Shown here in pieces: positions 36,077 to 45,093 of a DNA stretch of 64,000 bases. This DNA comes from Niallia taxi (lineage in GTDB: Bacteria; Bacillota; Bacilli; Bacillales; Cytobacillaceae). Both the position numbers and the translations under genes were made by a program. The stretch spans positions 2,528,001-2,592,000 of the forward strand of contig NZ_CP102589.1 of the NCBI RefSeq assembly GCF_032818155.1, written 5' to 3'. Position 1 is the stretch's first letter, and every line of letters starts with the position of its first letter. The notes beneath the pieces were generated by a model. That model saw only the letters and a list, made by a program, of their open reading frames with translations. It did not search any database and was not told where the DNA came from.

Positions 36077-36658
36077 TCAATCTATGAATAATGCGTCTAT
36101 GTCTAAATATTGGGATATAACCTTCGTTATTTTCTTCCACTCTTTTGCCTTCATCTCCGTATAGCTGTGTACATAACTGCTGTTCGTCGTTTTAAGCTGT
36201 ATGGTATAAAGACTTTCTCTCCCATATACCCCTTCATCACTGTCCCAGTCCCAGATTTTTAATTTATAAAGGTCTTTTTTCATATCTGTGTAGGAGAAAT
36301 AAGGAAAAATTATCTTCTTAGGCGTAAACCCTTGATTATCTGAGAAAAAGCTCCATGACTGTAAATGATAAATTTCAAAAAGAAAATCGATTTTAAGCCT
36401 GTAGGAACGGTTCCCTCTTTTTACATCTAATGTAATTTGGCTGATTTCTTTTTCAGGGTTAATCGAAACTATATTATTATGGACGGAAAACAAGTCCTTT
36501 TTACGGCTAATTACTGACTTAACAGAGGAAAGCTGTATTTCCTTATCGGTTACTGCTGAATTTTTAGCTGAAGACACCATCTTTTCATAAATAGTGCTGA
36601 TTGGTATTGGACCATTTTCCTCCAAAACCTCAATGATTCTTTCATACATATTGCCCAT
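36077..36658 (-). CDS. Hypothetical protein with N-terminal winged-helix (HARE-HTH-like) domain
   Basis: 193 residues. The first about 70 (MYERIIEVLEENGPIPIST...VKSVISRKKDLFSVHNNIVSI) have the helix pattern of a HARE-HTH or similar winged helix, a fold linked to DNA-modification and chromatin-type proteins. The remaining 120 residues are a beta-rich domain with many aromatics (WSFFSDNQGF, KLKIWDWDSDEG) that I do not recognise. RBS GAGGAA 8 nt before the ATG. Monocistronic with its own terminator. Confidence 0.7.
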   Translation of the reverse strand: MGNMYERIIEVLEENGPIPISTIYEKMVSSAKNSAVTDKEIQLSSVKSVISRKKDLFSVHNNIVSINPEKEISQITLDVKRGNRSYRLKIDFLFEIYHLQSWSFFSDNQGFTPKKIIFPYFSYTDMKKDLYKLKIWDWDSDEGVYGRESLYTIQLKTTNSSYVHSYTEMKAKEWKKITKVISQYLDIDALFID

Positions 36659-36798
36659 TACTTTTTCCTCGCTAGATTTTTATGACTTCATGCTTTTTTC
36701 AAAAGAACTCTCCTTCTAGTATAACAAAAGAAAGCTATATGCCAACTATTTTTGATAACATTTACTTAAAGCACTGCTTAACAAATACTCCTGCTGTC

Positions 36799-37500
36799 TT
36801 AGGCATATGGTGCAATAAGCTTGTTTAATTCCTGAAACACTGCAGTTCCCATTTTTTCATAGCCGGAAGCGTTCAAATGGATACCGTCATCACTTATAAA
36901 ATCATGAATATTGCCTGCTTGTCTCAGACATGACCTGACGTCAATTGTTAAAACATTCAGCTGATCAGCGATTCTTTGAAGCTGTCTGTTATAAAGACCA
37001 TGCCAATGTTCAATACCGCCGCACAAGCTAATCCAATGACTAATTGAATTTCCATACTTGTCTGCAAGAAACTGGTAGTACTGAACTGGTTCTAATGGCG
37101 GTAATGTTAATATTACTGGTATGATATTTCGTTCTCGTACTTTCTCTACAATTGTTTCGACGTTATCCGTATACTTGGCTATTGGTACAATCGGCGTATG
37201 CTCTACTTCAGGAAACTCAGCAACCTCGTCCCATTGAAAGTTACAGTCATTACCTCCCACACTGATCAAAACATAGTCCGGCTCCTCCATTAGCACGTCC
37301 TTATCGAGGCGTTTCATTAAAAGGTCGGAGTTATCATTAAAAACACCTTTATTCAGTACCTCTACACCCTCCATAGAGAAAGTAATCCCCGTAAATAATT
37401 TACTTAGGATAGTTGGGTAGTTATCCTTTAGAATTCGTGGTCTTCCTTTAACAAAGGATACACCTCTAGTCAGACTGTCGCCAAAACAGATGATTTTCAT
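36799..37500 (-). CDS. SGNH/GDSL hydrolase
   Basis: 233 residues, no signal peptide. Block I FGDSLTRG (6-13, catalytic Ser9), block III ISVGGNDCNF (about 79-88, oxyanion Asn) and block V DGIHLNASGY near the C-terminus with the catalytic Asp/His. Family members hydrolyse esters, acyl-CoA or deacetylate sugars; the substrate is unknown. Cytoplasmic. Follows the aldo/keto reductase gene on the same strand after a terminator. Confidence 0.88.
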   Translation of the reverse strand: MKIICFGDSLTRGVSFVKGRPRILKDNYPTILSKLFTGITFSMEGVEVLNKGVFNDNSDLLMKRLDKDVLMEEPDYVLISVGGNDCNFQWDEVAEFPEVEHTPIVPIAKYTDNVETIVEKVRERNIIPVILTLPPLEPVQYYQFLADKYGNSISHWISLCGGIEHWHGLYNRQLQRIADQLNVLTIDVRSCLRQAGNIHDFISDDGIHLNASGYEKMGTAVFQELNKLIAPYA

Positions 37501-37650
37501 TGTTCACCCCTGCTTTCTGTCAATCCCTGCTGCCTTTTGCTTGAGGCTTGATTTAACATTATACTGTTATTATATCCATTTCCTGCAAATGGAGCTAAAT
37601 ACATTTGCCTAATTTTTGGAAATTTAGTTTTATTAATCAATTTCAAAAAT

Positions 37651-37692
37651 AAAAAACAAGGGGTCGAAGCTATATGCTTTGACCTCCTTGTT
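37651..37692 (-). terminator. Terminator after the aldo/keto reductase gene
   Basis: AACAAGGAGGTCAAAGC / GCTTCGACCCCTTGTT stem with few mispairs, loop ATATA, then TTTTATTTTT on the minus strand. Confidence 0.88.
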
Positions 37693-37698
37693 ATTTCA

Positions 37699-38523
37699 TT
37701 AGAAGTTAAAATTATCTGGATCTGCACCTACACGCTCATTTTTGTTCAGTCCATTGATTTTTTCTAAATCCTCAGCAGTAAGTTCAAAATCGAAAATATC
37801 TGCATTTTCGATGATACGATGTTCTTTAATTGACTTCGGAATAGTTACAATGTCATTTTGAAGATCCCATCTTAAGATGACTTGTGCCGTTGATTTATTG
37901 TATTTTGCTGCAATTTCAGTAAGAACAGGGTTATCAAGCAGCTTTCCTTGTGCTAAAGGAGACCAAGCCTCTACGACAATGCCTTTTTCCTTGCAGAAAT
38001 TACGAAGCTCTTCTTGACTAAGCAATGGATGAAGCTCAATTTGGTTAACCGTTGGAACAATCTCCGCTTCTGACAGCAAATCCTCAAGATGATGCTTATG
38101 GAAATTACTGACACCAATTGCTTTTACTTTTCCATCTTTGTATAGCTTCTCAAGAGCCTTCCAAGTTTCTTTATATTTTCCGCTGACCGGCCAATGAATC
38201 AGATACAGGTCAATATAGTCAAGACCAAGCTTTTGAATGCTTGTCTCAAATGCCGCCAATGTGGAATCATATCCTTGATCTGCATTCCAAACTTTTGTTG
38301 TAATGAAAAGCTTCTCTCTGTCGACACCTGACTCTTTTATACCTTGGCCAACACCTTCTTCATTTTTATAAACTGCTGCTGTATCAATGCTTATGTAACC
38401 AGCTTTAATGGCTGCTTTAACAGAATCAATTACTTCTTGACCCTCTTGCACTTTAAAAACACCTAAACCGAATTTAGGCATTTCCACACCATTATTTAGT
38501 TTGACAGTTGACTGTAGATTCAT
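37699..38523 (-). CDS. Aldo/keto reductase (YvgN-like, methylglyoxal reductase type)
   Basis: 274 residues from the ATG at 38523 (AAGGAGG 9 nt upstream; a TTG two codons earlier is only 3 nt from it). AKR signatures: [18 protein letters not shown] (about 43-60, with catalytic Asp and Tyr), the Lys in [15 protein letters not shown] with the catalytic His, and [13 protein letters not shown] for NADPH. Very similar to B. subtilis YvgN, an NADPH-dependent methylglyoxal/glyoxal reductase. Single gene. Confidence 0.9.
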   Translation of the reverse strand: MNLQSTVKLNNGVEMPKFGLGVFKVQEGQEVIDSVKAAIKAGYISIDTAAVYKNEEGVGQGIKESGVDREKLFITTKVWNADQGYDSTLAAFETSIQKLGLDYIDLYLIHWPVSGKYKETWKALEKLYKDGKVKAIGVSNFHKHHLEDLLSEAEIVPTVNQIELHPLLSQEELRNFCKEKGIVVEAWSPLAQGKLLDNPVLTEIAAKYNKSTAQVILRWDLQNDIVTIPKSIKEHRIIENADIFDFELTAEDLEKINGLNKNERVGADPDNFNF

Positions 38524-38646
38524 AAACAAGTCCCTCCTTATATGTATGCTGCTATTCTCTCACATTAACAAATGGGAATAAAGTATTTTGACTTACGAAA
38601 AAAAATACTTAGCAAATTATCATACCGCTTATTTATTTCCATAATA

Positions 38647-38678
38647 AATCCCCTGTATACTTTCCTATACAAGGGATT
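38647..38678 (-). terminator. Terminator after the GNAT gene
   Basis: AATCCCTTGTATAG / (C)TATACAGGGGATT imperfect stem 9 nt past the stop; T-rich tail on the minus strand. Confidence 0.7.
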
Positions 38679-38686
38679 AAACTGCA

Positions 38687-39352
38687 TTATTTAAACGGAT
38701 TTTTCCATTCCATCAGCACAGCATTGTTCAAGGAATCTTCATCTTCTAAATAGTTATTAAGAACAGTGACAGGTATTCTGCCGCAGCTCATTAAAAAAGA
38801 AATAACAGGATCCTTTTTTTCTCCAGCTACAACTTGACTAACATATTCTTCCGGGGAAAGCTCGTCAGCGTATTTACGGTATCCAGGCATTCTGCTGCCG
38901 CCTATGAGGCGATCAAGCTTCTTTTCAATGACAATCTGGTACATGGTTTGCATCATAATTTTTCCTAATCCAAGTGAGCGATATGCTGGGCGAATACTAA
39001 TATCAACAACATAAAGTGCGTTCCCATCCTTAATATGTGTTGTAATATATCCGTCAGCTGTTATTTCACTCCATGTATGCTCATGTTCCTCTTCGTTGTA
39101 GGCTATACAAAGAGAAGTGAGCGAGCCTGCTAATTTCCCTTCAACTTCCACACAAATGGCCCCTTCTGGAAAAATGGTCACATGGTTTTCCAGCTGGTCC
39201 TTTGACCACCAAAGCTCTGATGGAAATGGAGGGGGAAAGCATTCAGCTTGAATGTTTATTAACTCTGCAAAGTCCTCTTTTTGGTAATTGCGGACTTTGC
39301 ATTCTCTAGGCTTTTTACCATCATATATATAAAAATTGCTGCTATAGTACAT
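38687..39352 (-). CDS. GNAT family N-acetyltransferase paired with a nitrilase
   Basis: 221 residues. GNAT core with VVDISIRPAYRSLGLGKIMM (acetyl-CoA motif A, R/Q-x-x-G-x-G/A as RSLGLG). The ATG lies 1 nt after the stop of the upstream nitrilase gene and uses AGAAGG inside that gene, so the two are translationally coupled. B. subtilis YhcX is a single protein with GNAT and nitrilase domains; here the two functions are separate genes in the order nitrilase-GNAT. Substrate unknown. Confidence 0.85.
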   Translation of the reverse strand: MYYSSNFYIYDGKKPRECKVRNYQKEDFAELINIQAECFPPPFPSELWWSKDQLENHVTIFPEGAICVEVEGKLAGSLTSLCIAYNEEEHEHTWSEITADGYITTHIKDGNALYVVDISIRPAYRSLGLGKIMMQTMYQIVIEKKLDRLIGGSRMPGYRKYADELSPEEYVSQVVAGEKKDPVISFLMSCGRIPVTVLNNYLEDEDSLNNAVLMEWKNPFK

Positions 39353-39353
39353 A

Positions 39354-40220
39354 TCAGCCTTCTATTTTTTCCCAATCTGTATAAATATCTGTTCGTCTGT
39401 CTCTCCAAGTTGTGACAGAGCCCTTTGCTCTCACCTCATAAAGAAGAGAAAGATCGAGATCAGAGGTAATTATCATATCATCGTTTAGCTCGCCCTCTGC
39501 CATAATTCCTTTTGGTGGAAACGGGATATCGTTCGGAGTAATAATCGCCGCCTGACCGAAATTGGCACGCATAAAATCAACATTTGTTAAGGAGCCGACC
39601 GTACCAGTCACAACTACATACACTTGGTTTTCAATCGCTCTTGCATGGCATGTGTATCGAACACGATGGAAGCCATGGCGGTCATCTGTACAGGACGGAC
39701 AAAATATGACATCTGCCCCTTTTGCTTTTGCCATTCGCACAATTTCAGGGAATTCTATATCATAACAGGTCAAAATCGCAATTTTACCTTTATCTGTTTC
39801 AAAAATCCGGAAGCTATCGCCCTTTTCCATATTCCATTCCTCAACTTCAGTCGGTGTAATATGAAGCTTTGCTTGCTCCTCAATTCTTCCATCAGGATAA
39901 AATAAATGGGCGACATTAAATAATTTGTCATCCCTGCGGATAACGTGAGTTCCACCGATTATGTGCATTCCAGTTTGAACAGCGAATGTGCGGAACAGAT
40001 TTTGATACTGTTCTGTAAATCCAGGCAACTCATTAATGGTCAACGGATTTTGCCCATCTCCCATTGACAACAGCTGTGTTGTAAAAAATTCAGGAAATAA
40101 AACAAACTCTGCTCCAAATTCCTGTGCCGTTCGGACGTAATGCTCACACTGCTTAGCAAATTCTTCAAATGACTTAATGTTTTGCAGTTTATACTGCACG
40201 GCAGAAACTCTTATTTTCAT
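39354..40220 (-). CDS. Carbon-nitrogen hydrolase (nitrilase superfamily)
   Basis: 288 residues. The Glu-Lys-Cys triad is visible: Glu in LFPEFF (about 44), Lys in QAKLHITP (about 118) and Cys in LTCYDIEFPE (about 152). Hydrolyses a C-N bond in an amide or nitrile; the coupled acetyltransferase suggests action on a small amine or amide metabolite. First gene of the pair; normal length for the family. Confidence 0.92.
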   Translation of the reverse strand: MKIRVSAVQYKLQNIKSFEEFAKQCEHYVRTAQEFGAEFVLFPEFFTTQLLSMGDGQNPLTINELPGFTEQYQNLFRTFAVQTGMHIIGGTHVIRRDDKLFNVAHLFYPDGRIEEQAKLHITPTEVEEWNMEKGDSFRIFETDKGKIAILTCYDIEFPEIVRMAKAKGADVIFCPSCTDDRHGFHRVRYTCHARAIENQVYVVVTGTVGSLTNVDFMRANFGQAAIITPNDIPFPPKGIMAEGELNDDMIITSDLDLSLLYEVRAKGSVTTWRDRRTDIYTDWEKIEG

Positions 40221-40493
40221 CTTCCATCTCCCTTTAGCAAATAAATTTTTTATCTAAATTAGAAAGTTACAAGAATTGATTATGCGTCATTTTTTGTTGG
40301 TTTTCAATAGATTTGTATCAGTTTTTTATATTTTAGTTCATTTTTCATTATTTGTTACAGAAAGAAGGAAAAACCTTAGCTACTGGCAGCAATTTTTCGC
40401 TAATCATAAACAGATTCATGATATAATGGATATATATTACAGATAATTTAAAAAATAACAAAAGATAGGTAATAACAAGGAGGGCTTACTATC

Positions 40494-40655
40494 ATTTACT
40501 TGTTTTTAGGATTGGTTTTCCTGATTTTATTAGAGGAAACGATCGTTTTTAGTGTGAAGCGCTATTTAAATGGACCAGGTAAATGGGAGTTAATGCTGAA
40601 ACATCAAATTATGTCCATACGCAGAAAAAAAAGACCAGAGAACCATGCCGCCTGA
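40494..40655 (+). CDS. Small membrane protein with non-canonical start (about 51-53 aa)
   Basis: A frame Y-L-F-L-G-L-V-F-L-I-L-L-E-E-T... gives one hydrophobic helix followed by a basic tail (SIRRKKRPENHAA). A very strong AAGGAGGG is at 40477-40484 but no ATG or GTG follows at usable distance; the in-frame candidates are ATC 40491, ATT 40494 (9 nt) and TTG 40500 (15 nt). A strong plus-strand terminator 17 nt after the stop supports a real transcript. The preceding 40221-40470 stretch shows no other gene. Confidence 0.55.
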   Translation: MYLFLGLVFLILLEETIVFSVKRYLNGPGKWELMLKHQIMSIRRKKRPENHAA

Positions 40656-40671
40656 TCTTGTTTCATTTTTT

Positions 40672-40701
40672 AAGTCCAAAAGCATAGCTTTTGGACTTTT
40701 T
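40672..40701 (+). terminator. Plus-strand terminator of the small membrane gene
   Basis: Perfect stem AAGTCCAAAAGC / GCTTTTGGACTT, loop ATA, then TTTTTA. No T-run on the minus strand. Confidence 0.9.
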
Positions 40702-40706
40702 ATTAA

Positions 40707-41858
40707 TTATTCATTTTCCTTCAACGCTTTGTCAGCTAACTGGGATATAGTCATATCATCCATTGGTGGATTATGCAATCCTGCCCTTACATCTCTGTAA
40801 TAGCGCTGCAACGGACTGCTTGCAGAAAGGCTTCTTGCACCAACAATACGCATAGCCAAATCGACTACCTCAATTGCCGTGTTTGTTACAAAATGTTTGG
40901 CAGCACTTAGCTCTGGAACTAATATGTGCTGCTCATCTTCTTTTGCTGCATCCCATTTTTGACTAACAGAATAAAGGAAATGCTTTGCCGTTAACATTTT
41001 CAATTCGATTTCACCAATTTTTGTCCTTACGGCCGGAAGTTCACTTATTGTACCTGTAATGCTGTTTGGTGAGTGGCTCTTCGCAAATCTAATTGCTTCC
41101 TTTTGGGCCGCTCCGGCGATTCCAAGATAGCAGGCAGGAATGTGAAGCAGCCACGGGTTGACCTTTCTTGGTCCGCCAAGCTTTTCCACCATATATTTGC
41201 CTTCGATAACTGCTTCCTCCAAAAACACATCATGGCTTCCAGTTCCGCGCAATGCAATACTGTCCCAAGTTTCTTTAATTTTCAAGCCTGGATTATTTCT
41301 TTTAATCAGAAAATTCCCTACCTCATCTGTATCTTTAATGGAGGCACTAACAACAAAATAATCCAGCATCGGTGACATGGAGGTAAAGGATTTTCTACCA
41401 TTAATCACCCAGGAATCGCCCCTTTTTTCAGCTGTGGTTTGCGGTCTTCCTCCTCTTGTAGGGCTGCCTGTTTGCGGTTCTGTTGCTGCACTGTTTATAA
41501 GGGCGCCGTTTTTGATATTCGTATACAACTCCTCAAGCAGTGCAGTATCCCACTTGTTTTCGCACATATTGCGGACAACACCCATATGCCAGCCAATGGA
41601 CAACGCAGTTGATCCATCGCCTATGGCAATTGCCTCCTGCAGTCTTACCATTTCATAGATGGATATTTCCTTTCCATCATATGCTGCTGGTATAGTTAAT
41701 GCTGTATAACCGAATTCCTTTAATTCCTTTATGTTTTCAAATGGGAAAGATCCGTTTTCATCTACTTCCCGTGCTCTTTCTGAAAAGCCCTTTGCCAATT
41801 TCCCCATTGCCATAAGCCTTTCAGAAAGATTGTTCATTTGTGAAAAATTCGCAGCCAT
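40707..41858 (-). CDS. Acyl-CoA dehydrogenase family protein
   Basis: 383 residues. N-terminal helical domain, middle beta domain with NGRKSFTSMSPMLDYFVV and DSIALRGTGSHDVFLEE (FAD and substrate contacts), and C-terminal four-helix bundle ending in VGARSLSASSPLQRYYRDVRAG. Sequence is closer to the dehydrogenase-like flavoproteins acting on sulfur or nitro compounds than to classical fatty acid enzymes, but this cannot be settled without alignment. Monocistronic. Confidence 0.85.
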   Translation of the reverse strand: MAANFSQMNNLSERLMAMGKLAKGFSERAREVDENGSFPFENIKELKEFGYTALTIPAAYDGKEISIYEMVRLQEAIAIGDGSTALSIGWHMGVVRNMCENKWDTALLEELYTNIKNGALINSAATEPQTGSPTRGGRPQTTAEKRGDSWVINGRKSFTSMSPMLDYFVVSASIKDTDEVGNFLIKRNNPGLKIKETWDSIALRGTGSHDVFLEEAVIEGKYMVEKLGGPRKVNPWLLHIPACYLGIAGAAQKEAIRFAKSHSPNSITGTISELPAVRTKIGEIELKMLTAKHFLYSVSQKWDAAKEDEQHILVPELSAAKHFVTNTAIEVVDLAMRIVGARSLSASSPLQRYYRDVRAGLHNPPMDDMTISQLADKALKENE

Positions 41859-41960
41859 GCCTTTTCAGCTCCCACACTAAGTTTCTGTATTATGTATTAG
41901 CCTTTTTGGCTAATTATCTTCCTCCAATTATAAAGGACTGCTACCTACTTGTATATGAAA

Positions 41961-41984
41961 CTGCCCGATTCATGAAACGGGCAA
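41961..41984 (-). terminator. Weak terminator hairpin after the PLD-like gene
   Basis: TGCCCG / CGGGCA stem with 10-nt loop next to the stop; poor T-run. Confidence 0.5.
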
Positions 41985-43415
41985 TTAATAGGTAGTGAAC
42001 CATAGGATACGCTGAAGGCGGTATAGTAAATAACGGAATGCAGGGAGTTCATCCTCTGTGCTGTAATCTTTTGTATATTTTCCATCTTTATTTGTCCACA
42101 GTTTTTCAAAATAGCTTTTTGTTTCCTTCATTATTTGCGCATCAGAAGAAGCAGCTATTTTGAGATTTGTTTCTAAATTCAAGTCATGAAGATTTCTTCT
42201 AGTGTAGTTGGCAGACCCTGCAATAATAATATTTTTCTTCTCGCTTTCAATCAGCATCAGCTTTGAGTGGTACTGCTCCTTACCAGTGTTATACCACCGT
42301 ATTGCAATCTGCTCATTTCCTTTTTTCATCAACTCTGCCGCAGTCGGTATATTGGGAAGACCAGCCTTCTTATTACCAAATGAATTTTGGTTTGGATCAA
42401 GAATTAAGTTTATTTGTACCTTACGAGCTGCGGCATCTATCAATTCATCCATTACAGGACGATCTGCCAAATAAAGCATTCCGATCCAAATGGTATCGCC
42501 TTTGTTTGTGCTGTGAATTCCGTTTATCACCTGTTTAGCGATTTTCCCTTCTGTAAGAAGCTGTAATTGAATATCCCCTTTTTCCTCGGAAGGTTTCACT
42601 GCAGGGAATGACGTCTTGTCCATCAGTTGATAGACACTTTCCTCTGTTTCGAGTAAATCATTTATTATATTTCCTTTCACAACATAAGCAATATTAGAAT
42701 GGTATCCACTTGCATCATGCATATTTCCTGTCGAAACGATAGCTGTATTTTCTGTAATTAGCACCTTACGATGGTTCGCTTTTACATTCAGTAAATCCAA
42801 ATACGACCTAACTGTTACATCTGGTGCACTATCAGCAAGCATATTCGGTATATGACCGTTATCTCCGTGACCAAACCATTTAACTGACAATCGCCAAAGT
42901 GTTGAATAAAGTGGGTTGGAGTCACGGAAGCCTTCCATATTTGTTTCCACAACCTTCGCCCCACTATTTTTTAATCTAGTAAGCTCAGGAGTAGGATAGG
43001 AATGATAGGTTGTATTGACAGGATCTGTTATAAAAATCAGCTTCATCGCCGGATTTTTTTGTTTCTTCTCAACAAGCTTGTCTGTCACTGCTTTAGCGAT
43101 TTTCGGATATGTTTGGTCATCATTTGTATCACTGTTAAATAGAAACATGTCTATTACAATAAATTGCTCTGCCTCATCTATTTCTTTAAGCATACGTGCA
43201 AGAATTTCCTGATGGAGCTTTTGGTTGCCAGCTTCATCCTTATAGGTTGTATCCTCAAGAAATTCAATGTCTTTATCCCTGACACTGTGTATAGGTCCTT
43301 CATATGAAATTCCTTGAGGTAATGGTTTAAGTGTATGATACAAAAGTACGCTTATGTAAATAGAGAAAAACACAATAAATATACTTATAATTAGTTTCTT
43401 TCTTTTTTTTCTCAT
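41985..43415 (-). CDS. Phospholipase D-like membrane protein
   Basis: 476 residues. N-terminal basic stretch and one membrane helix (about 7-27), then two PLD half-domains. The HKD boxes are NHRKVLITE (about 222-230) and YHSKLMLIE (about 391-399), each followed by the S/G-rich TGNMHD and AGSANYTRRN. Both boxes carry Glu where the consensus HxKxxxxD has Asp. Probable role in phospholipid headgroup transfer or hydrolysis at the outer membrane face. Not part of an operon. Confidence 0.85.
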   Translation of the reverse strand: MRKKRKKLIISIFIVFFSIYISVLLYHTLKPLPQGISYEGPIHSVRDKDIEFLEDTTYKDEAGNQKLHQEILARMLKEIDEAEQFIVIDMFLFNSDTNDDQTYPKIAKAVTDKLVEKKQKNPAMKLIFITDPVNTTYHSYPTPELTRLKNSGAKVVETNMEGFRDSNPLYSTLWRLSVKWFGHGDNGHIPNMLADSAPDVTVRSYLDLLNVKANHRKVLITENTAIVSTGNMHDASGYHSNIAYVVKGNIINDLLETEESVYQLMDKTSFPAVKPSEEKGDIQLQLLTEGKIAKQVINGIHSTNKGDTIWIGMLYLADRPVMDELIDAAARKVQINLILDPNQNSFGNKKAGLPNIPTAAELMKKGNEQIAIRWYNTGKEQYHSKLMLIESEKKNIIIAGSANYTRRNLHDLNLETNLKIAASSDAQIMKETKSYFEKLWTNKDGKYTKDYSTEDELPAFRYLLYRLQRILWFTTY

Positions 43416-43571
43416 TTCCTATCCCCCAGGCTGTTCAAAATTATAACAAAGGTTTATACCCTGAAAATCATTGCCATAAACAAGGCACACTAAGATTTTT
43501 TTGAAAAAAGAGTGAGAATTTACAAATACGTGGTACAATATCCATATACATAGAACGAAGGAGAGTTAGCA

Positions 43572-44174
43572 TTGATTATTGCCATTTTAATTATTTTAGC
43601 CTACCTGATAGGATCCATTCCTTCCGGTTTAATCATTGGGAAGGCTTTCTATAAAATCGATATAAGAGAGCATGGAAGTGGAAATCTCGGAGGCACAAAC
43701 TCATTTAGAGTTTTGGGAAAAAAAGCCGGATTTGTCGTGACATTCTCAGACATTTTAAAAGGAACTTTGGCAACTTGCCTTCCGCTATTGCTTAGCCTTT
43801 TTACTGATATTCAAGTTAATGTTAGCCCGCTGATCTTTGGTGTTGTTGCCGTAATTGGCCATATGTATCCAATATTCGCAGGCTTTAAAGGTGGAAAAGC
43901 TGTCGCAACGTCTGCAGGTATCCTTTTAGGCCATGAGCCATTAATGTTTTTGATTATTATGGTCGTCTTTTTCTTAAGTTTATATTTATCTAAATACGTT
44001 TCTCTATCTTCCATGATTGCCGGATTTGCTGGTTTGGTATACTCTATCATCCTCTGGGACGATAAGCTGTTAATTGCCATTCTCGCCATACTGACTATTT
44101 TTGTCGTATACAGACATCGTGCTAATATTAAACGTATATTAAACAAAACAGAACCGAAGATAACTTGGCTGTAA
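43572..44174 (+). CDS. plsY: Acyl-phosphate:glycerol-3-phosphate acyltransferase PlsY
   Basis: 200 residues, TTG start with GAAGGAG upstream. Five to six membrane helices and the three PlsY motifs: [31 protein letters not shown] (about 36-55) and [21 protein letters not shown] (about 97-117). It transfers the acyl group from acyl-phosphate to glycerol-3-phosphate, the first step of phospholipid synthesis. In B. subtilis plsY (yneS) neighbours yneR and yneQ, as here, with three genes between. Confidence 0.96.
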   Translation: MIIAILIILAYLIGSIPSGLIIGKAFYKIDIREHGSGNLGGTNSFRVLGKKAGFVVTFSDILKGTLATCLPLLLSLFTDIQVNVSPLIFGVVAVIGHMYPIFAGFKGGKAVATSAGILLGHEPLMFLIIMVVFFLSLYLSKYVSLSSMIAGFAGLVYSIILWDDKLLIAILAILTIFVVYRHRANIKRILNKTEPKITWL

Positions 44175-44180
44175 GAAGTG

Positions 44181-44208
44181 AAAAACCATCAAATATGATG
44201 GTTTTTTT
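44181..44208 (+). terminator. Terminator after plsY
   Basis: AAAAACCATCA / TGATGGTTTTT stem with a long T-run. Confidence 0.92.
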
Positions 44209-44289
44209 TGTTTTTTTGACATATCTAGATTTATTTCGTCATAAAGTTTACTAACAAACAGTAATTCATATAAAGGACGGTTGAAATAA

Positions 44290-44964
44290 ATGATAGAGAA
44301 TCAAGAAAAACTACAAACCCCGGAAAGAACAGCAGTTGGTTTCGCTCATGAAATTAAAAACCCAATAACTGCAGTGCGCGGCCTTCTGCAGCTTCTTGCA
44401 AACCCAGATTTACCTGCACCAAAAAGAATGCTTTATTCTGAGGTAGCCATTGAAGAATTAGACAGGGCAAATCAGCTCCTTAATAACATGGTATATGACA
44501 CTCCCCTTTCCTATCAAACTTCAGAAACTATCGACATCAAGGCTGCTGTAAACAAAGCAATGCTTTCGTATGAACAAGCCATCCAAGTGAAAGGCATCCA
44601 GCTTCAAGCAAACTTTATATCCTACTTCAAGCCTTTATTGCCAAAAATACAGCTTTCACAAGTGCTCGTAAACCTCCTCAAAAACGCTGTTGAAGCATGT
44701 TCAGAAAACGGCTCAATATCCATTACTGTGTCCAAGGATGATAACTTCGGGATAATCTCTATTAAGGATAATGGCTGTGGAATTAGTGAAGAAGCATTAG
44801 ATAAGCTGTTCACTCCTTTTTTCACAACAAAAAAGCTTGGCACTGGAATCGGTTTAAGCATCTGTAAGTCGATTATTGAGGAAGCTCAAGGCTGCATTAA
44901 GGTCCATTCCACCCTAGGTGAAGGAACAGAATTTATTGTCAAGCTTCCGCTAGGCTATCAATAA
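44290..44964 (+). CDS. Sensor-less histidine kinase (Kin-type core only)
   Basis: 224 residues, soluble. The phospho-acceptor is in FAHEIKNPITAVRGLLQLL (His about 20), the motif of sporulation kinases KinA-KinE and NtrB, followed by LLKNAVEACSENGSI (N box), DNGCGISEEALDKLFTPFFTTKKLGTGIGLSI (G1, F, G2). No PAS, HAMP or membrane part is present, and no response regulator gene is adjacent. It may feed the Spo0 phosphorelay or act with an unlinked partner. Confidence 0.88.
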   Translation: MIENQEKLQTPERTAVGFAHEIKNPITAVRGLLQLLANPDLPAPKRMLYSEVAIEELDRANQLLNNMVYDTPLSYQTSETIDIKAAVNKAMLSYEQAIQVKGIQLQANFISYFKPLLPKIQLSQVLVNLLKNAVEACSENGSISITVSKDDNFGIISIKDNGCGISEEALDKLFTPFFTTKKLGTGIGLSICKSIIEEAQGCIKVHSTLGEGTEFIVKLPLGYQ

Positions 44965-45093
44965 TTTTACTTTTCGGAAATTTCATCATTTTTCCATTTT
45001 ACGAAATTAGTCGAAATCAGTCCTGTTTTTTTGTTATCCTATAGTAGCAAACTATAACTATTAGGATGACTTAGTTAAAGGCAGGAAAAAATA

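Noticed and set aside
37497..37727. 76-residue frame between the SGNH hydrolase and the aldo/keto reductase
   Set aside because: It overlaps the end of the reductase gene and a terminator, with no RBS or protein-like composition.
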